A stretch of 64,000 nt of DNA from Chromatiales bacterium. GTDB taxonomy: Bacteria; Pseudomonadota; Gammaproteobacteria; Steroidobacterales; GCA-2729495. How positions within the stretch are numbered: position 1 is the first letter of the stretch; the number at the start of each line of letters is the position of its first letter. This document shows positions 35,516 through 44,022 of this stretch, piece after piece. The stretch covers positions 1 through 64,000 of the forward strand of contig JAEUPZ010000007.1 in assembly GCA_016789885.1 (NCBI GenBank). The letters run 5' to 3'. The notes under the pieces are model-generated. The model did not search any database and was not told the origin of the DNA. It worked only from the letters and a program-made list of their open reading frames with translations. The position numbers were made by a program, and so were the translations under genes.

Positions 35516-36889
35516 ATGAGCACCAGCGCAGGCGCGGCCTACGGGCACCGCGCCATCCTCGCGATCGCGGCGCCGATGATCGTGTCGTCCGTCACGGTTC
35601 CGCTGGTCGGCATCGTGGGCACCGCCGTCCTCGGGCACCTGGAGGACGAGCGCTACCTGGCCGGCGTCGCCGCCGGCACGCAGATCTTCAGCGTGCTGTT
35701 CGTCGGCCTGAACTGCCTGCGCATGGGCACGACGGGGCTCACGGCCCAGGCCCACGGTGCCGGCGATGGTGCGGCGGTGCGGCGGTCGCTGGGGCAGGCG
35801 GCCATCCTCGCCCTCGCGCTGGGGCTGCTGCTGGTGGCCACTCAAGTGCCGCTGCGGGCGCTCGCGCTGCTGGTGCTGGGACCGCCGCCCGACGTGGCAC
35901 CGTGGACCCGCGAGTACTTCGACATCCGCATCTTCAGCGCGCCGATGGCGCTGTTCAACCTCGTCGCCATCGGCTGGCTGCTGGGCCGGCAGGATGGCCG
36001 GGGACCACTGCTGATCACGCTGGCCATCAACCTGGTCAACATCGCCCTCGACCTGTGGTTCGTGCTGGGGCTCGGCCTCGGCGTGCGCGGCGTCGCCGCG
36101 GGCGCGCTCATCGCCGAGACCGCGGGCGCGGCCGTGTCCGTGGTGCTGCTCCGCCGCTCGCTCCGCACGCTGCCCGGCCAGTGGGAGCTGGCGCCGCTGC
36201 GCCGGGCGTCGGCGTACCGTCCGCTCTTCGCCATCAACGGCAACCTCTTCGTGCGCACGCTGGCGCTGATGTTCACCTTCACGTTCATGACGGCCCAGGG
36301 CGCGCGCATGGGCAGCACGGTGCTCGCGGCCAACGCGCTGCTGCTCAACTTCCAGTGGCTGCTGTCCTACGCGCTGGACGGCATCGCGAATGCGGCCGAG
36401 GCGCTGGTGGGCCGCGCCGTCGGCGCGCGCGACCGGGACGGCCTGCTGCTCGCCGTTCGGCGGACGCTGGGCTGGTCGCTGCTGTTCGCCGCGGCGTTCT
36501 TCGCGTTCTACCTGGCGGCTGGACCGCAGCTCGTGGCGCTGCTCACGGACCTGCCGGGAGTCCGCGCGGCCGCCCTCGAGTACCTGCCCTGGCTCGTCGC
36601 GGCACCGCTGATCTCGGTGTGGAGCTTCTTCTACGACGGCGTGTACGTCGGCGCGACCCGCAGCCGCGAGATGCGCGTCGTGATGACCGGGGCGGCGATC
36701 CTGGTCTTCCTGCCGGCCTGGTACCTGGCACGTGGTCTCGGCAACCACGCGCTGTGGCTCGCCTTCACGCTCTTCATGGCCGCCCGCGGGCTCGCGATGC
36801 ACCTGTGGTTCCGCCGGCTGGTGGCATCGGCTACCCTCGTACCGGCCGCGGCCACGCCGCCGCCCCGCCCCTCCGGAGAGCCCGCTTGA
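35516..36889 (+). CDS. MATE family efflux transporter (DinF-like)
   Basis: A 457-aa protein with about 12 TM helices in two homologous halves. The N-terminal IAAPMIVSSVTVPLVGIVGTAVLGHL and GLNCLRMGTTGLTAQAHGAGD match the DinF branch of MATE transporters, which export drugs or metabolites in exchange for H+ or Na+. The start is taken as the ATG at 35516; a GTG 15 codons upstream is open but adds a non-hydrophobic stretch. Its stop overlaps the TTG start of the Nudix gene (TTGA). Confidence 0.88.
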   Translation: MSTSAGAAYGHRAILAIAAPMIVSSVTVPLVGIVGTAVLGHLEDERYLAGVAAGTQIFSVLFVGLNCLRMGTTGLTAQAHGAGDGAAVRRSLGQAAILALALGLLLVATQVPLRALALLVLGPPPDVAPWTREYFDIRIFSAPMALFNLVAIGWLLGRQDGRGPLLITLAINLVNIALDLWFVLGLGLGVRGVAAGALIAETAGAAVSVVLLRRSLRTLPGQWELAPLRRASAYRPLFAINGNLFVRTLALMFTFTFMTAQGARMGSTVLAANALLLNFQWLLSYALDGIANAAEALVGRAVGARDRDGLLLAVRRTLGWSLLFAAAFFAFYLAAGPQLVALLTDLPGVRAAALEYLPWLVAAPLISVWSFFYDGVYVGATRSREMRVVMTGAAILVFLPAWYLARGLGNHALWLAFTLFMAARGLAMHLWFRRLVASATLVPAAATPPPRPSGEPA

Positions 36890-37458
36890 GCACGCCACCC
36901 GACCGGCCCGATCCCCGCAACAACCCCTGGCAGACGCTCTCCACGCGGCTCGAGTTCGAGAACCCCTGGTTCCGCGTCACGACCCACGACACCATCGCGC
37001 CGGACGGCCACCGCCCGACCTACGGCAAGATCCACTTCAAGAGCCAGGCGGTCGCGATCATCCCGATCGACGCCGACCACCACACCTGGCTCGTCGGGCA
37101 GTGGCGCTACACCCTCGGTGAATATTCGTGGGAGGTGCCCATGGGCGGCTCGCCCCTTGGCGTCGACCCCCTCGAGTCGGCCCGCCGCGAGCTGAAGGAG
37201 GAGACCGGCCTCACCGCCGGCCGCTACGAGCAGATCCTCACGCTGCACACGTCGAACTCCATCACCGACGAGGCCGGCGTCGTCTTCGTGGCCGAGGACC
37301 TGGTGCCAGGCCACCCTGAGTTCGACGAGACCGAGGTGCTCGACATCGTGCGGCTGCCGGTGCGCGACGCCATCGCCATGGCGCTGGATGGCCGCATCAC
37401 CGACGCCATCAGCGTGGCGGGGCTGCTGGCCGTGGCCCGGCGGCGGAATCTCTGGTGA
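36886..37458 (+). CDS. Nudix hydrolase (ADP-ribose pyrophosphatase-like)
   Basis: A 190-aa protein with a mixed-beta N-terminal part (NPWFRVTTHDTIAPDG) and a Nudix motif in MGGSPLGVDPLESARRELK-EETGL. The catalytic REL-x-EE-x-GL is intact, but the conserved Glu of the G-x5-E half is a Val, with Glu shifted along. That variant may have altered metal binding or be a subfamily feature. The start is inferred as the TTG at 36886-36888: it overlaps the MATE stop (TTGA), is preceded by GGAGAG at suitable distance, and no ATG lies between it and the conserved region. Substrate probably a nucleoside-diphosphate sugar; unproven. Confidence 0.82.
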   Translation: MSTPPDRPDPRNNPWQTLSTRLEFENPWFRVTTHDTIAPDGHRPTYGKIHFKSQAVAIIPIDADHHTWLVGQWRYTLGEYSWEVPMGGSPLGVDPLESARRELKEETGLTAGRYEQILTLHTSNSITDEAGVVFVAEDLVPGHPEFDETEVLDIVRLPVRDAIAMALDGRITDAISVAGLLAVARRRNLW

Positions 37459-37529
37459 CGCCCCGGCCGGCCGGCCGGCGTAGAATGTCCTTTTAGTGGC
37501 AGGGCGGCCGCGGGGCCGCGCAGGCAGTC

Positions 37530-38033
37530 ATGAGCAAAACCCGTCGCCCGGCCCCGGTGGTCGGCATCGTCATGGGGTCGAAGTCCGACTGGCCGACCCT
37601 GCGCGCCGCCGCCGGGATCCTCCGCGAGTTCGGCGTCGCCCACGAGGCCCGCGTGGTCTCGGCCCACCGCACCCCCGACCTGATGTTCGAGTACGCCGCC
37701 GCCGCCGAGGGCCGCGGCCTCAAGGCCATCATCGCCGGCGCCGGCGGCGCGGCCCACCTGCCCGGCATGATCGCGGCGAAGACCACGGTGCCGGTGCTCG
37801 GCGTGCCCGTGCAGTCCCGCGCCCTGTCCGGCCAGGACTCGCTGCTCTCCATCGTGCAGATGCCGAAGGGCGTGCCGGTGGCCACCTTCGCCATTGGCGA
37901 GGCGGGCGCTGCCAACGCGGGACTCTTCGCGGTCGCCATGCTGGCGACGACGGACCCGTCGCTTGCGAAGAAGCTGGCAGCCTTCCGCGCCCGCCAGGCC
38001 CGCGCCGTGCGGGCGCAGCGCCTGCGCCCCTGA
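37530..38033 (+). CDS. purE: N5-carboxyaminoimidazole ribonucleotide mutase PurE
   Basis: A 167-aa class I PurE converting N5-CAIR to CAIR in purine synthesis. Diagnostic segments are [42 protein letters not shown] and [18 protein letters not shown]. The catalytic His is in SAHRTP. The start is the ATG at 37530. purK follows 16 bp downstream, the usual purE-purK pair. A TAGAAT -10-like hexamer lies about 35 bp upstream of the start but no good -35 is visible. Confidence 0.97.
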   Translation: MSKTRRPAPVVGIVMGSKSDWPTLRAAAGILREFGVAHEARVVSAHRTPDLMFEYAAAAEGRGLKAIIAGAGGAAHLPGMIAAKTTVPVLGVPVQSRALSGQDSLLSIVQMPKGVPVATFAIGEAGAANAGLFAVAMLATTDPSLAKKLAAFRARQARAVRAQRLRP

Positions 38034-38049
38034 CGCAGCCGCGGCGACC

Positions 38050-39216
38050 ATGACCGGTACCACGGCACCCGTGCTGCCACCGGCGATGCTCGGCATGCTG
38101 GGCGGCGGCCAGCTGGGCCGCTACTTCGTGCAGGCAGCCCACGACCTCGGCTATCGCGTCACGGTGCTCGACCCGGATGCCGGCAGCCCGGCCGGGCGCA
38201 TCGCCGACCGCCACCTCATCGCCGCCTACGACGACCCGCGGGCCATCGACGAGCTCGCCGGCACCTGTGCCGCCGTGAGCACCGAGTTCGAGAACGTGCC
38301 GGCCGCGACGCTCGAGGCGCTCGCCGGCCTCGTCCCCGTGCGGCCGTCGGCCGCCGCCGTCGCCGCCTGCCAGGACCGGCGCCACGAGAAGGCGTTCGTG
38401 CAGCGGCTCGGGCTGCCCTGCGGCCCCCATGCCGTGATCGAGTCGCCCGCCGACCTCGGCGATCTGCCCGACAGCCTGTTCCCGGGCATCCTCAAGGCGG
38501 CGCGCCTCGGCTACGACGGCAAGGGCCAGGCCGCGGTGCCGGACCGCGCGGCGATCGGCGCCGCCTGGGACAGCCTCGGGCGCGTGCCCGCCGTCCTCGA
38601 GGCGAAGCTGCCGCTGGACTGCGAGGTCTCGGTGATCCTGGCCCGGGACGCCGGCGGCGGGACGGCCGTCTTCCCCGTGGCCGGGAACCGCCACCGCCGG
38701 GGCATCCTCGACGTCTCCATCGCCCCGGCGCAGGTGCCCGACGCCCTGGCGCAGCACGCGCGCGACTGCGCCCTGCGCATCGCCGCAGGCCTCGACTACG
38801 TCGGCACGCTGGGGGTCGAGTTCTTCGTGAGCCGGGGCGCACTCTACGTCAACGAGATGGCCCCGCGACCGCACAACAGCGGCCACTACACCCTCGATGC
38901 CTGCCGCACGAGCCAGTTCGGCCAGCAGGTCCGCGCGCTGTGCGGCCTGCCGCTCGGCGACCCTTCGCCGGTGCAGGCGGCCGTCATGGTGAACCTGCTC
39001 GGCGACCTGTGGTTCGCCCCCGGCAGCAGCGAGCCCCGGGAGCCCGACTGGCTCGCCCTGGCCGGCGAACCGGGGCTGCGGCTCCGCCTCTACGGCAAGC
39101 GTGCGGCCCGCCCGGGACGCAAGATGGGGCACTTCACGGTGCTGGCCGACGACGTCGGCACGGCACTGGCGCGAGCGCTGGCGGCCCGCGAGCGCATCGG
39201 CATCCGCGACGACTGA
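38050..39216 (+). CDS. purK: N5-carboxyaminoimidazole ribonucleotide synthase PurK
   Basis: A 388-aa ATP-grasp enzyme making N5-CAIR from AIR, ATP and bicarbonate, directly feeding PurE. Visible motifs are LGMLGGGQLGRYFVQAAHDLG at the N-terminus, STEFENVP, LKAARLGYDGKGQ (ATP binding), the Mg-binding VEFFVSRGALYVNEMAPRPHNSGH and LDACRTSQFGQQVRA. The start is the ATG at 38050; family length is normal (about 355-390 aa). Confidence 0.97.
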   Translation: MTGTTAPVLPPAMLGMLGGGQLGRYFVQAAHDLGYRVTVLDPDAGSPAGRIADRHLIAAYDDPRAIDELAGTCAAVSTEFENVPAATLEALAGLVPVRPSAAAVAACQDRRHEKAFVQRLGLPCGPHAVIESPADLGDLPDSLFPGILKAARLGYDGKGQAAVPDRAAIGAAWDSLGRVPAVLEAKLPLDCEVSVILARDAGGGTAVFPVAGNRHRRGILDVSIAPAQVPDALAQHARDCALRIAAGLDYVGTLGVEFFVSRGALYVNEMAPRPHNSGHYTLDACRTSQFGQQVRALCGLPLGDPSPVQAAVMVNLLGDLWFAPGSSEPREPDWLALAGEPGLRLRLYGKRAARPGRKMGHFTVLADDVGTALARALAARERIGIRDD

Positions 39217-39316
39217 GCACCGCGGCCTGCCGGCCCTCACCTTCCCGTAACGTTCCGTCACGGGGATGTCGCATGGCGTCGCTAGCCTTCCTCGCTCCCA
39301 GGGAGGAAGAACAACC

Positions 39317-41065
39317 ATGCAACCCTTGCACGCGCTCCTCGCAGCCGCCGTCGGCTGCGCCATTGCCACGCCCGCCTTCGCAGCATCGCTGGAACTCCAG
39401 CTGCTGAGTGCCTACACGGCGGCCGCCGGCGCCCGCCCCCGGTCGTCGGAGATCATCGCCTACACGCCCGACCAGTTCACCGTGCTCGCGACCCTCGGCG
39501 ACAACGGAGCAGGCGGCCCGAACACCCCGCGCACGCCGCTTTTCGGCGTGAAGGTGCTGTCGCTGTCCAATGACGGCTCGCTCAGCGAACGTGGCCTCGT
39601 CACCTTCAACGATGCCTTCGGCGGCCCCGCGGCCCTGCGCGATGCATCGTCGACGGCGCTCGATCCCGTCGGCCGCGGGTTCGGCGTCGTCAGCCTGATC
39701 CCGACGGCCAACGGCACCACACCGGGCAAGATCGGCTTCTTCGACTACCGCGCCGGCAGCCTCGGCGCCATCCGGACCATCGACGTCGGCTTCCACCCGG
39801 ACAGCGTGAAGTTCTCGGCCGACGGTACGAAGCTCTACGTCGTCAACGAAGGCGAGTTCACGAGCGGTGGCGCGACCGATGCGCCGGGCTCCCTCAGCAT
39901 CATCGACCTCTCGGGCGTCAGCGGGCCGGGCGACCTGGCCGGCCTGACCGATGCCGCGGTCAGCACCTACGACTTCCAGGGCGCCAACCTGGCGACCGGC
40001 GTGTCGATCAACGGCCTCCGCTACAACGACCTTACGCCCGGCGCCACGGCCAACCGCTACCGCCACGTCGAGCCGGAGTTCCTGACCGAGGTCGACGGCA
40101 AGCTCGTCGTCAGCCTGCAGGAGAACAACGCCCTGGCCGAGTTCGACGTGGCCACCCGCCAGTGGACGGCCATCCGCAGCCTCGGCGCCATCACGAACAC
40201 CATCGACGCCTCTGACCGGGACGGCTCCGGCGGCAGCCCGAGCGCCCAGGTCAACGACCCGGTGGCCGGCCTGCCGATGCCGGACGTCCTGGCATCGTTC
40301 ACCGTCGCCGGCACCGCCTTCGTGGTCACCGCCAACGAGGGCGACTTCCGTGTCGATGACGCGGACCGCGCGCGGGTGAGCGACGTCGGCAGCGGCGGCC
40401 GCCCGGCCGTCGATCCGGACGTTGCCGCCGCCCTGAACCTGGCCTACGGCGGCAACTTCCGCGCCAACGGCGCCCTGGGCCGCCTGCGCGTCTCCATCGT
40501 CGACGGCGACACCGATGGTGACGGCGACATCGACGTGCTGACGGCCACGGGTACCCGCGGCTTCAGCATCTGGAACGCCGCCAGCGGCGACCTCGTCAAG
40601 GACAGCGGTTCCCTCGAGGAACTCCTGCTCTCGCTGGACCCGACCCGCCACAACATCAACTTCACGGGCAGCATCGACGCCCGCTCGCCCGACAAGGGGC
40701 CGGAGCCCGAGGGCCTGACCGTCGCCACCATCGGCGGGCGCCCGATCCTCTTCATCGGGATGGAGCGCCAGGGCGGCATCCTGGCCTTCGACCTCGGCGA
40801 CCCGCTGAGCCCGGCCTTCCGCGGCTACGCCAACGCCGAGGGCAGCGGCCTGTCGGCGCCGGAGTCGCTGGTATTCATCAGGGCGGCGGACAACCCCACG
40901 GGCCGTGACCTGCTGCTGGTCGGCTACGAAGGGATCGACGGCGACTCGCGCTACGGCATCGGCGTGTTCTCCGTCGTGCCGGTGCCGCCGGCGGCCATCC
41001 TGCTGGGCAGCGGGGTCCTCGCCCTGGGCGCCGCCCGGCGCCGGCGGTCCGCCCCGCCCACCTGA
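39317..41065 (+). CDS. Choice-of-anchor I family PEP-CTERM exported protein
   Basis: A 582-aa protein with a signal peptide (about 1-23, PAFAA), a beta-propeller-like body and a C-terminal sorting signal VPVPPAAILLGSGVLALG ending in a run of four arginines. That is a clear PEP-CTERM pattern. The body fits choice-of-anchor I proteins: HPDSVKFSADGTKLYVVNEGE, NNALAEFDV, and PDVLASFTV with TANEGDFR. An acidic DTDGDGDID loop is a candidate calcium site. This family is sometimes annotated as alkaline phosphatase-like, without a visible catalytic motif here. The ATG at 39317 has GGGAGGAAG upstream. Confidence 0.88.
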   Translation: MQPLHALLAAAVGCAIATPAFAASLELQLLSAYTAAAGARPRSSEIIAYTPDQFTVLATLGDNGAGGPNTPRTPLFGVKVLSLSNDGSLSERGLVTFNDAFGGPAALRDASSTALDPVGRGFGVVSLIPTANGTTPGKIGFFDYRAGSLGAIRTIDVGFHPDSVKFSADGTKLYVVNEGEFTSGGATDAPGSLSIIDLSGVSGPGDLAGLTDAAVSTYDFQGANLATGVSINGLRYNDLTPGATANRYRHVEPEFLTEVDGKLVVSLQENNALAEFDVATRQWTAIRSLGAITNTIDASDRDGSGGSPSAQVNDPVAGLPMPDVLASFTVAGTAFVVTANEGDFRVDDADRARVSDVGSGGRPAVDPDVAAALNLAYGGNFRANGALGRLRVSIVDGDTDGDGDIDVLTATGTRGFSIWNAASGDLVKDSGSLEELLLSLDPTRHNINFTGSIDARSPDKGPEPEGLTVATIGGRPILFIGMERQGGILAFDLGDPLSPAFRGYANAEGSGLSAPESLVFIRAADNPTGRDLLLVGYEGIDGDSRYGIGVFSVVPVPPAAILLGSGVLALGAARRRRSAPPT

Positions 41066-41072
41066 CCGTCTG

Positions 41073-41106
41073 CCGCTGCCGGGGGCAGTTACGCCCCCGG
41101 CAGCGG
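41073..41106. terminator. Strong hairpin after the choice-of-anchor gene (possible terminator)
   Basis: A perfect 14-bp stem (41073-41086 with 41093-41106) and a 6-nt loop start 7 bp beyond the stop codon of the choice-of-anchor gene. No T-run follows, so it is not a canonical intrinsic terminator. It may terminate weakly or protect the transcript's 3' end. Confidence 0.5.
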
Positions 41107-41115
41107 ACGCCTACA

Positions 41116-41586
41116 ATGCGGGCCTGCTCCCTGCGAGGGCCTGCCGTGCCACGATCCCTGCCTGCGCTGCTGGCCGCATCTCTGCTGGCCACCTACCCGG
41201 CCTTCGCCGCCGACGGCCCCAACCTGCGGGTCGTCGCCACCAACGTCCAGTCCGACAGCGGCAAGATCGTCGTCTGGATCTACGGCAGCCCCGAGTCCTG
41301 GCTCAAGGACGACGGGGTGCGCACCCAGAAGAGCGTGCCGGTCCAGGGCAACCGCAAGGGTGACAGCGTCACCGTCGAACTCCTGCTGCCGCCGGGCGAG
41401 TACGCTTTCTCCGTCTTCCACGACCTGGAGGGCGACGGACGGCTGGCGCGGAACTTCATCGGCCTGCCGAAGGAACCGGCTGGCCTCTCGAACAACGTCC
41501 GCCCGAAGTTCGGCCCGCCGCGCTTCGACAAGGCGAAGTTCACCGTGGGCAGCACCGTGGTGGAACAGCGGATCAAGCTGCAGTGA
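41116..41586 (+). CDS. DUF2141 exported protein (first of a tandem pair)
   Basis: A 156-aa protein with a signal peptide (cleavage near AFAA, about residue 32) and a DUF2141 beta-sandwich. Hallmarks are GKIVVWIYGSPESWL, LLPPGEYAFSVFHDLEGDGRL and FIGLPKEPAGLSNNVRPKFGPPRF. The function of the family is unknown. The ATG at 41116 has only a weak ribosome binding site; a GTG at 41146 (ten codons in) has GAGGG at good spacing and also leaves a complete signal peptide, so it may be the true start. The stop overlaps the next gene (GTGA). Confidence 0.88.
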   Translation: MRACSLRGPAVPRSLPALLAASLLATYPAFAADGPNLRVVATNVQSDSGKIVVWIYGSPESWLKDDGVRTQKSVPVQGNRKGDSVTVELLLPPGEYAFSVFHDLEGDGRLARNFIGLPKEPAGLSNNVRPKFGPPRFDKAKFTVGSTVVEQRIKLQ

Positions 41587-42023
41587 TCACCCCGCTGCGC
41601 CGCCACGCTGCCCTGTGGCTTTTGCTGGCGGCGCTGCCGGCCGCCGCCGGCGAGTCAACGCTGGTGCGGGTCACGGTGACGAACGTGCGCGATCCCGTCG
41701 GCGTGCTCATGGTCGGCGTCTATGACCGCCCGGACAACTGGCTCGGCGTGCCGCCCGCGAAGAGCATCGAGGTGCCCGTGGCGCCGAACCTCCGGGACGG
41801 CACCGTGGCGCTGGAGCTCAGGCTGCCGCCCGGCCGCTTCGCCCTGTCGCTCTTCCAGGACCTGAACGGCAACCGCCGGCTCGACACCAACTTCCTCGGC
41901 ATCCCCAAGGAGGCCTCAGGCTCGTCGAACAACCCGCCGACCCGCTGGGGCCCGCCGAAGTTCGCCGATGCGCTGGTGACCGTCGGCGACACCCCGCTGG
42001 AGCTCGCGATCCGGCTCGAGTGA
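41583..42023 (+). CDS. DUF2141 exported protein (second of a tandem pair)
   Basis: A 146-aa paralogue of the preceding gene with its own signal peptide (about 1-22). The same landmarks recur: GVLMVGVYDRPDNWL, RLPPGRFALSLFQDLNGNRRLDTN, FLGIPKEASGSSNNPPTRWGPPKF. The start is a GTG at 41583-41585 that overlaps the upstream stop (GTGA), so the pair is translationally coupled. The two proteins share the domain but differ widely in sequence, indicating an old duplication. Confidence 0.88.
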   Translation: MITPLRRHAALWLLLAALPAAAGESTLVRVTVTNVRDPVGVLMVGVYDRPDNWLGVPPAKSIEVPVAPNLRDGTVALELRLPPGRFALSLFQDLNGNRRLDTNFLGIPKEASGSSNNPPTRWGPPKFADALVTVGDTPLELAIRLE

Positions 42024-42098
42024 CCGCTGCCGGCGGGTTGTCGCCGGTGTCCGCCTGTGTGAAGGTAGCGCCCGTATCGCAGGGGCTCGCGAGGACGG

Positions 42099-42710
42099 AT
42101 GGAAGATCCCGACATCAGCCGGGTGCTGCAGTTCTGGTTCAACGCCGGCCGGAACGACCAGCCCACCATCGACGCGCGCATGGACCGCTGGTTCGGCGGT
42201 GACGCGGCCTTCGACGGGGAGATCCGCGAACGCTTCGGCGAACTCGTCGAGCGTGCCTCACGCGGCGAGGTCGACGACTGGGCGGGCACCGCCCGGGGGC
42301 GGCTGGCCCTGATCATCCTGCTGGACCAGTTCCGCCGGCACATCCATCGCGGCGAGCGCGCCGCATTCAGGCGCGACGCCCAGGCCCTGAAGCTCTGCGT
42401 CGAGGGCGCCATGACGGGCGACTACAAGACCCTCGACCCCTTCGAGCAGGCCTTCTTCTTCATGCCGCTGCAGCACGCCGAGTCGCTGCCCGTGCAGGAG
42501 CGCGCCGTGAAGATCTACGCGGGCCTCGTGGCCTCGGTGTCGCCGACCCTGAAGGCCACCTTCGCGACCTTCGCCCAGTTCGCCGAGCTCCACCGGGACA
42601 TCATCGCCACCTACGGCCGGTTTCCCCACCGCAACCGCATCCTCGGCCGGCCCGACACCGACAGCGAGCGCGAGTTCCTCGCCGGCGGTGGACCGGACTT
42701 CGGCCAGTAG
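42099..42710 (+). CDS. DUF924 family protein
   Basis: A 203-aa helical soluble protein. Family marks are VLQFWFNAG near the N-terminus, RWFGGDAAFDGEIRERFGELV, LALIILLDQFRRHIHRG, and PFEQAFFFMPLQHAESL followed by GRFPHRNRILGR. DUF924 folds as a TPR-like helical bundle; its function is not established. The ATG at 42099 has GAGGA upstream. The thiolase gene follows 22 bp downstream. Confidence 0.9.
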   Translation: MEDPDISRVLQFWFNAGRNDQPTIDARMDRWFGGDAAFDGEIRERFGELVERASRGEVDDWAGTARGRLALIILLDQFRRHIHRGERAAFRRDAQALKLCVEGAMTGDYKTLDPFEQAFFFMPLQHAESLPVQERAVKIYAGLVASVSPTLKATFATFAQFAELHRDIIATYGRFPHRNRILGRPDTDSEREFLAGGGPDFGQ

Positions 42711-42732
42711 CGCCCGAGCGCCAGGAGACGCC

Positions 42733-44019
42733 ATGCACTACCGTGCCCCCCGCCCCGTGGCCATCGTCGCTGCCCGGCGCATCCCCTTCTGCCGGGCCCA
42801 TACCGCCTACGCGGACGTCGGCAACCAGGACATGATGACCGCGGCGCTGGCGGCGCTGGTCGAGGCAACGGGGCTCCGCGGCCAGCGGCTCGGCGACGTG
42901 GCACTCGGCGCCGTCATGAAGCACTCGCGGGACTGGAACCTCGCCCGGGAGTGCGTGCTCGGCAGCGGCCTCGCGCCCGAGACCCCGGCCTTCGACCTGC
43001 AGCGGGCCTGCGGCACGAGCCTCGAGGCGGCGATCCTGATCGCCAACAAGATCGCGCTGGGCCAGATCGATGCCGGCATCGCCGGCGGCGTCGACACCAT
43101 CAGCGACATCCCGGTGGTCTACCCCGACGAGTACCGCGGGATCCTGATGGCCAGTGCCCGCGGCAAGTCCCCCGGTGCGCGGCTGGCGCCGTGGCTCCGC
43201 CTGCGGCCGCGGCACCTGAAGCCCGAGTTCCCCGGCGTCGTCGAGCCGCGCACGCGGCTCAGCATGGGCCAGAGCACCGAGCTCACGGCGAAGCAGTGGG
43301 AAATCACGCGGGCCGAGCAGGACCAGTTCGCCTTCGAGAGCCACCAGAAGGCGGCCAGGGCCTGGAGCGACGGCTTCTACGGCGACCTGGTGACCCCCTG
43401 GCACGGCGCGAAGCACGACAACAACGTGCGCGCCGACACCACGGTCGAGAAGCTCGGCAAGCTGAAGCCGGCCTTCGACCGCGGCCCCGGCGGCACCATG
43501 ACCGCCGGCAACAGCACGCCGCTGACCGATGGCGCCGCCGCCGTCCTGCTGGCCAGCGAGGAGTGGGCCGCGGCCCGCGGGCTGCCGGTGCTGGCGTACC
43601 TGCGCTACGGCAAGGTGGCGGCCGTCGACTTCGTCGACCACGACCGCAACGGCCTGCTGCTGGCGCCGGCCTTCGCCGTTTCCTCGATGCTCGCCGAGGC
43701 CGGGCTCGGCTTCGCCGACTTCGACCTGTTCGAGATCCACGAGGCCTTCGCCGCCCAGATCCTGGCGACCATGAAGGCCTGGGAGTCGCCGGGGTTCTGC
43801 CGGGACCGGCTCGGCCGGCCCGAGCCGCTGGGCCCCATCGACCGCAGCAGGCTCAACCCGAAGGGCGGCAGCATCGCCATCGGCCATCCCTTCGGCGCCA
43901 CCGGCGCCCGCGTGCTCGGTGGCGCGGCGAAGCAGCTCGCCGAGCGCGGCAGCGGCCGGTGCCTTGTCTCCGTCTGCACCGGCGGCGGCATGGGCGTCAC
44001 CGCGATCCTGGAGCGCTGA
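42733..44019 (+). CDS. Acetyl-CoA acyltransferase (thiolase, FadI-like)
   Basis: A 428-aa thiolase that cleaves 3-ketoacyl-CoA or condenses acyl-CoAs. The nucleophile C93 is in LQRACGTSLEA, with MTAGNSTPLTDGAAA, IHEAFAAQ, the catalytic-base His in GHPFGATGAR, and the second catalytic Cys in SVCTGGGMG. The length and the long KSPGARLAPWLRLRPRHLKPEF insertion fit the FadI-type subgroup (about 430 aa). No fadJ-like partner lies nearby; the neighbours are DUF924 and an AGCS transporter. The start is the ATG at 42733 with AGGAG upstream. Confidence 0.92.
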   Translation: MHYRAPRPVAIVAARRIPFCRAHTAYADVGNQDMMTAALAALVEATGLRGQRLGDVALGAVMKHSRDWNLARECVLGSGLAPETPAFDLQRACGTSLEAAILIANKIALGQIDAGIAGGVDTISDIPVVYPDEYRGILMASARGKSPGARLAPWLRLRPRHLKPEFPGVVEPRTRLSMGQSTELTAKQWEITRAEQDQFAFESHQKAARAWSDGFYGDLVTPWHGAKHDNNVRADTTVEKLGKLKPAFDRGPGGTMTAGNSTPLTDGAAAVLLASEEWAAARGLPVLAYLRYGKVAAVDFVDHDRNGLLLAPAFAVSSMLAEAGLGFADFDLFEIHEAFAAQILATMKAWESPGFCRDRLGRPEPLGPIDRSRLNPKGGSIAIGHPFGATGARVLGGAAKQLAERGSGRCLVSVCTGGGMGVTAILER

Positions 44020-44022
44020 GGC

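Noticed and set aside
37463..37480. GGCC tandem repeat upstream of purE
   Set aside because: Short low-complexity run, expected in this base composition; no sign of a satellite or operator.
39243..39262. Possible Pho box (CCGTAAC ... CCGTCAC) before the choice-of-anchor gene
   Set aside because: The two half-sites are offset by 10 bp rather than the 11 bp of PhoB sites and match the consensus poorly.
41089..41117. Promoter-like TTACGC-17-TACAAT upstream of the first DUF2141 gene
   Set aside because: The -35 match is poor and lies inside the strong hairpin, and the -10 overlaps the first possible start codon.
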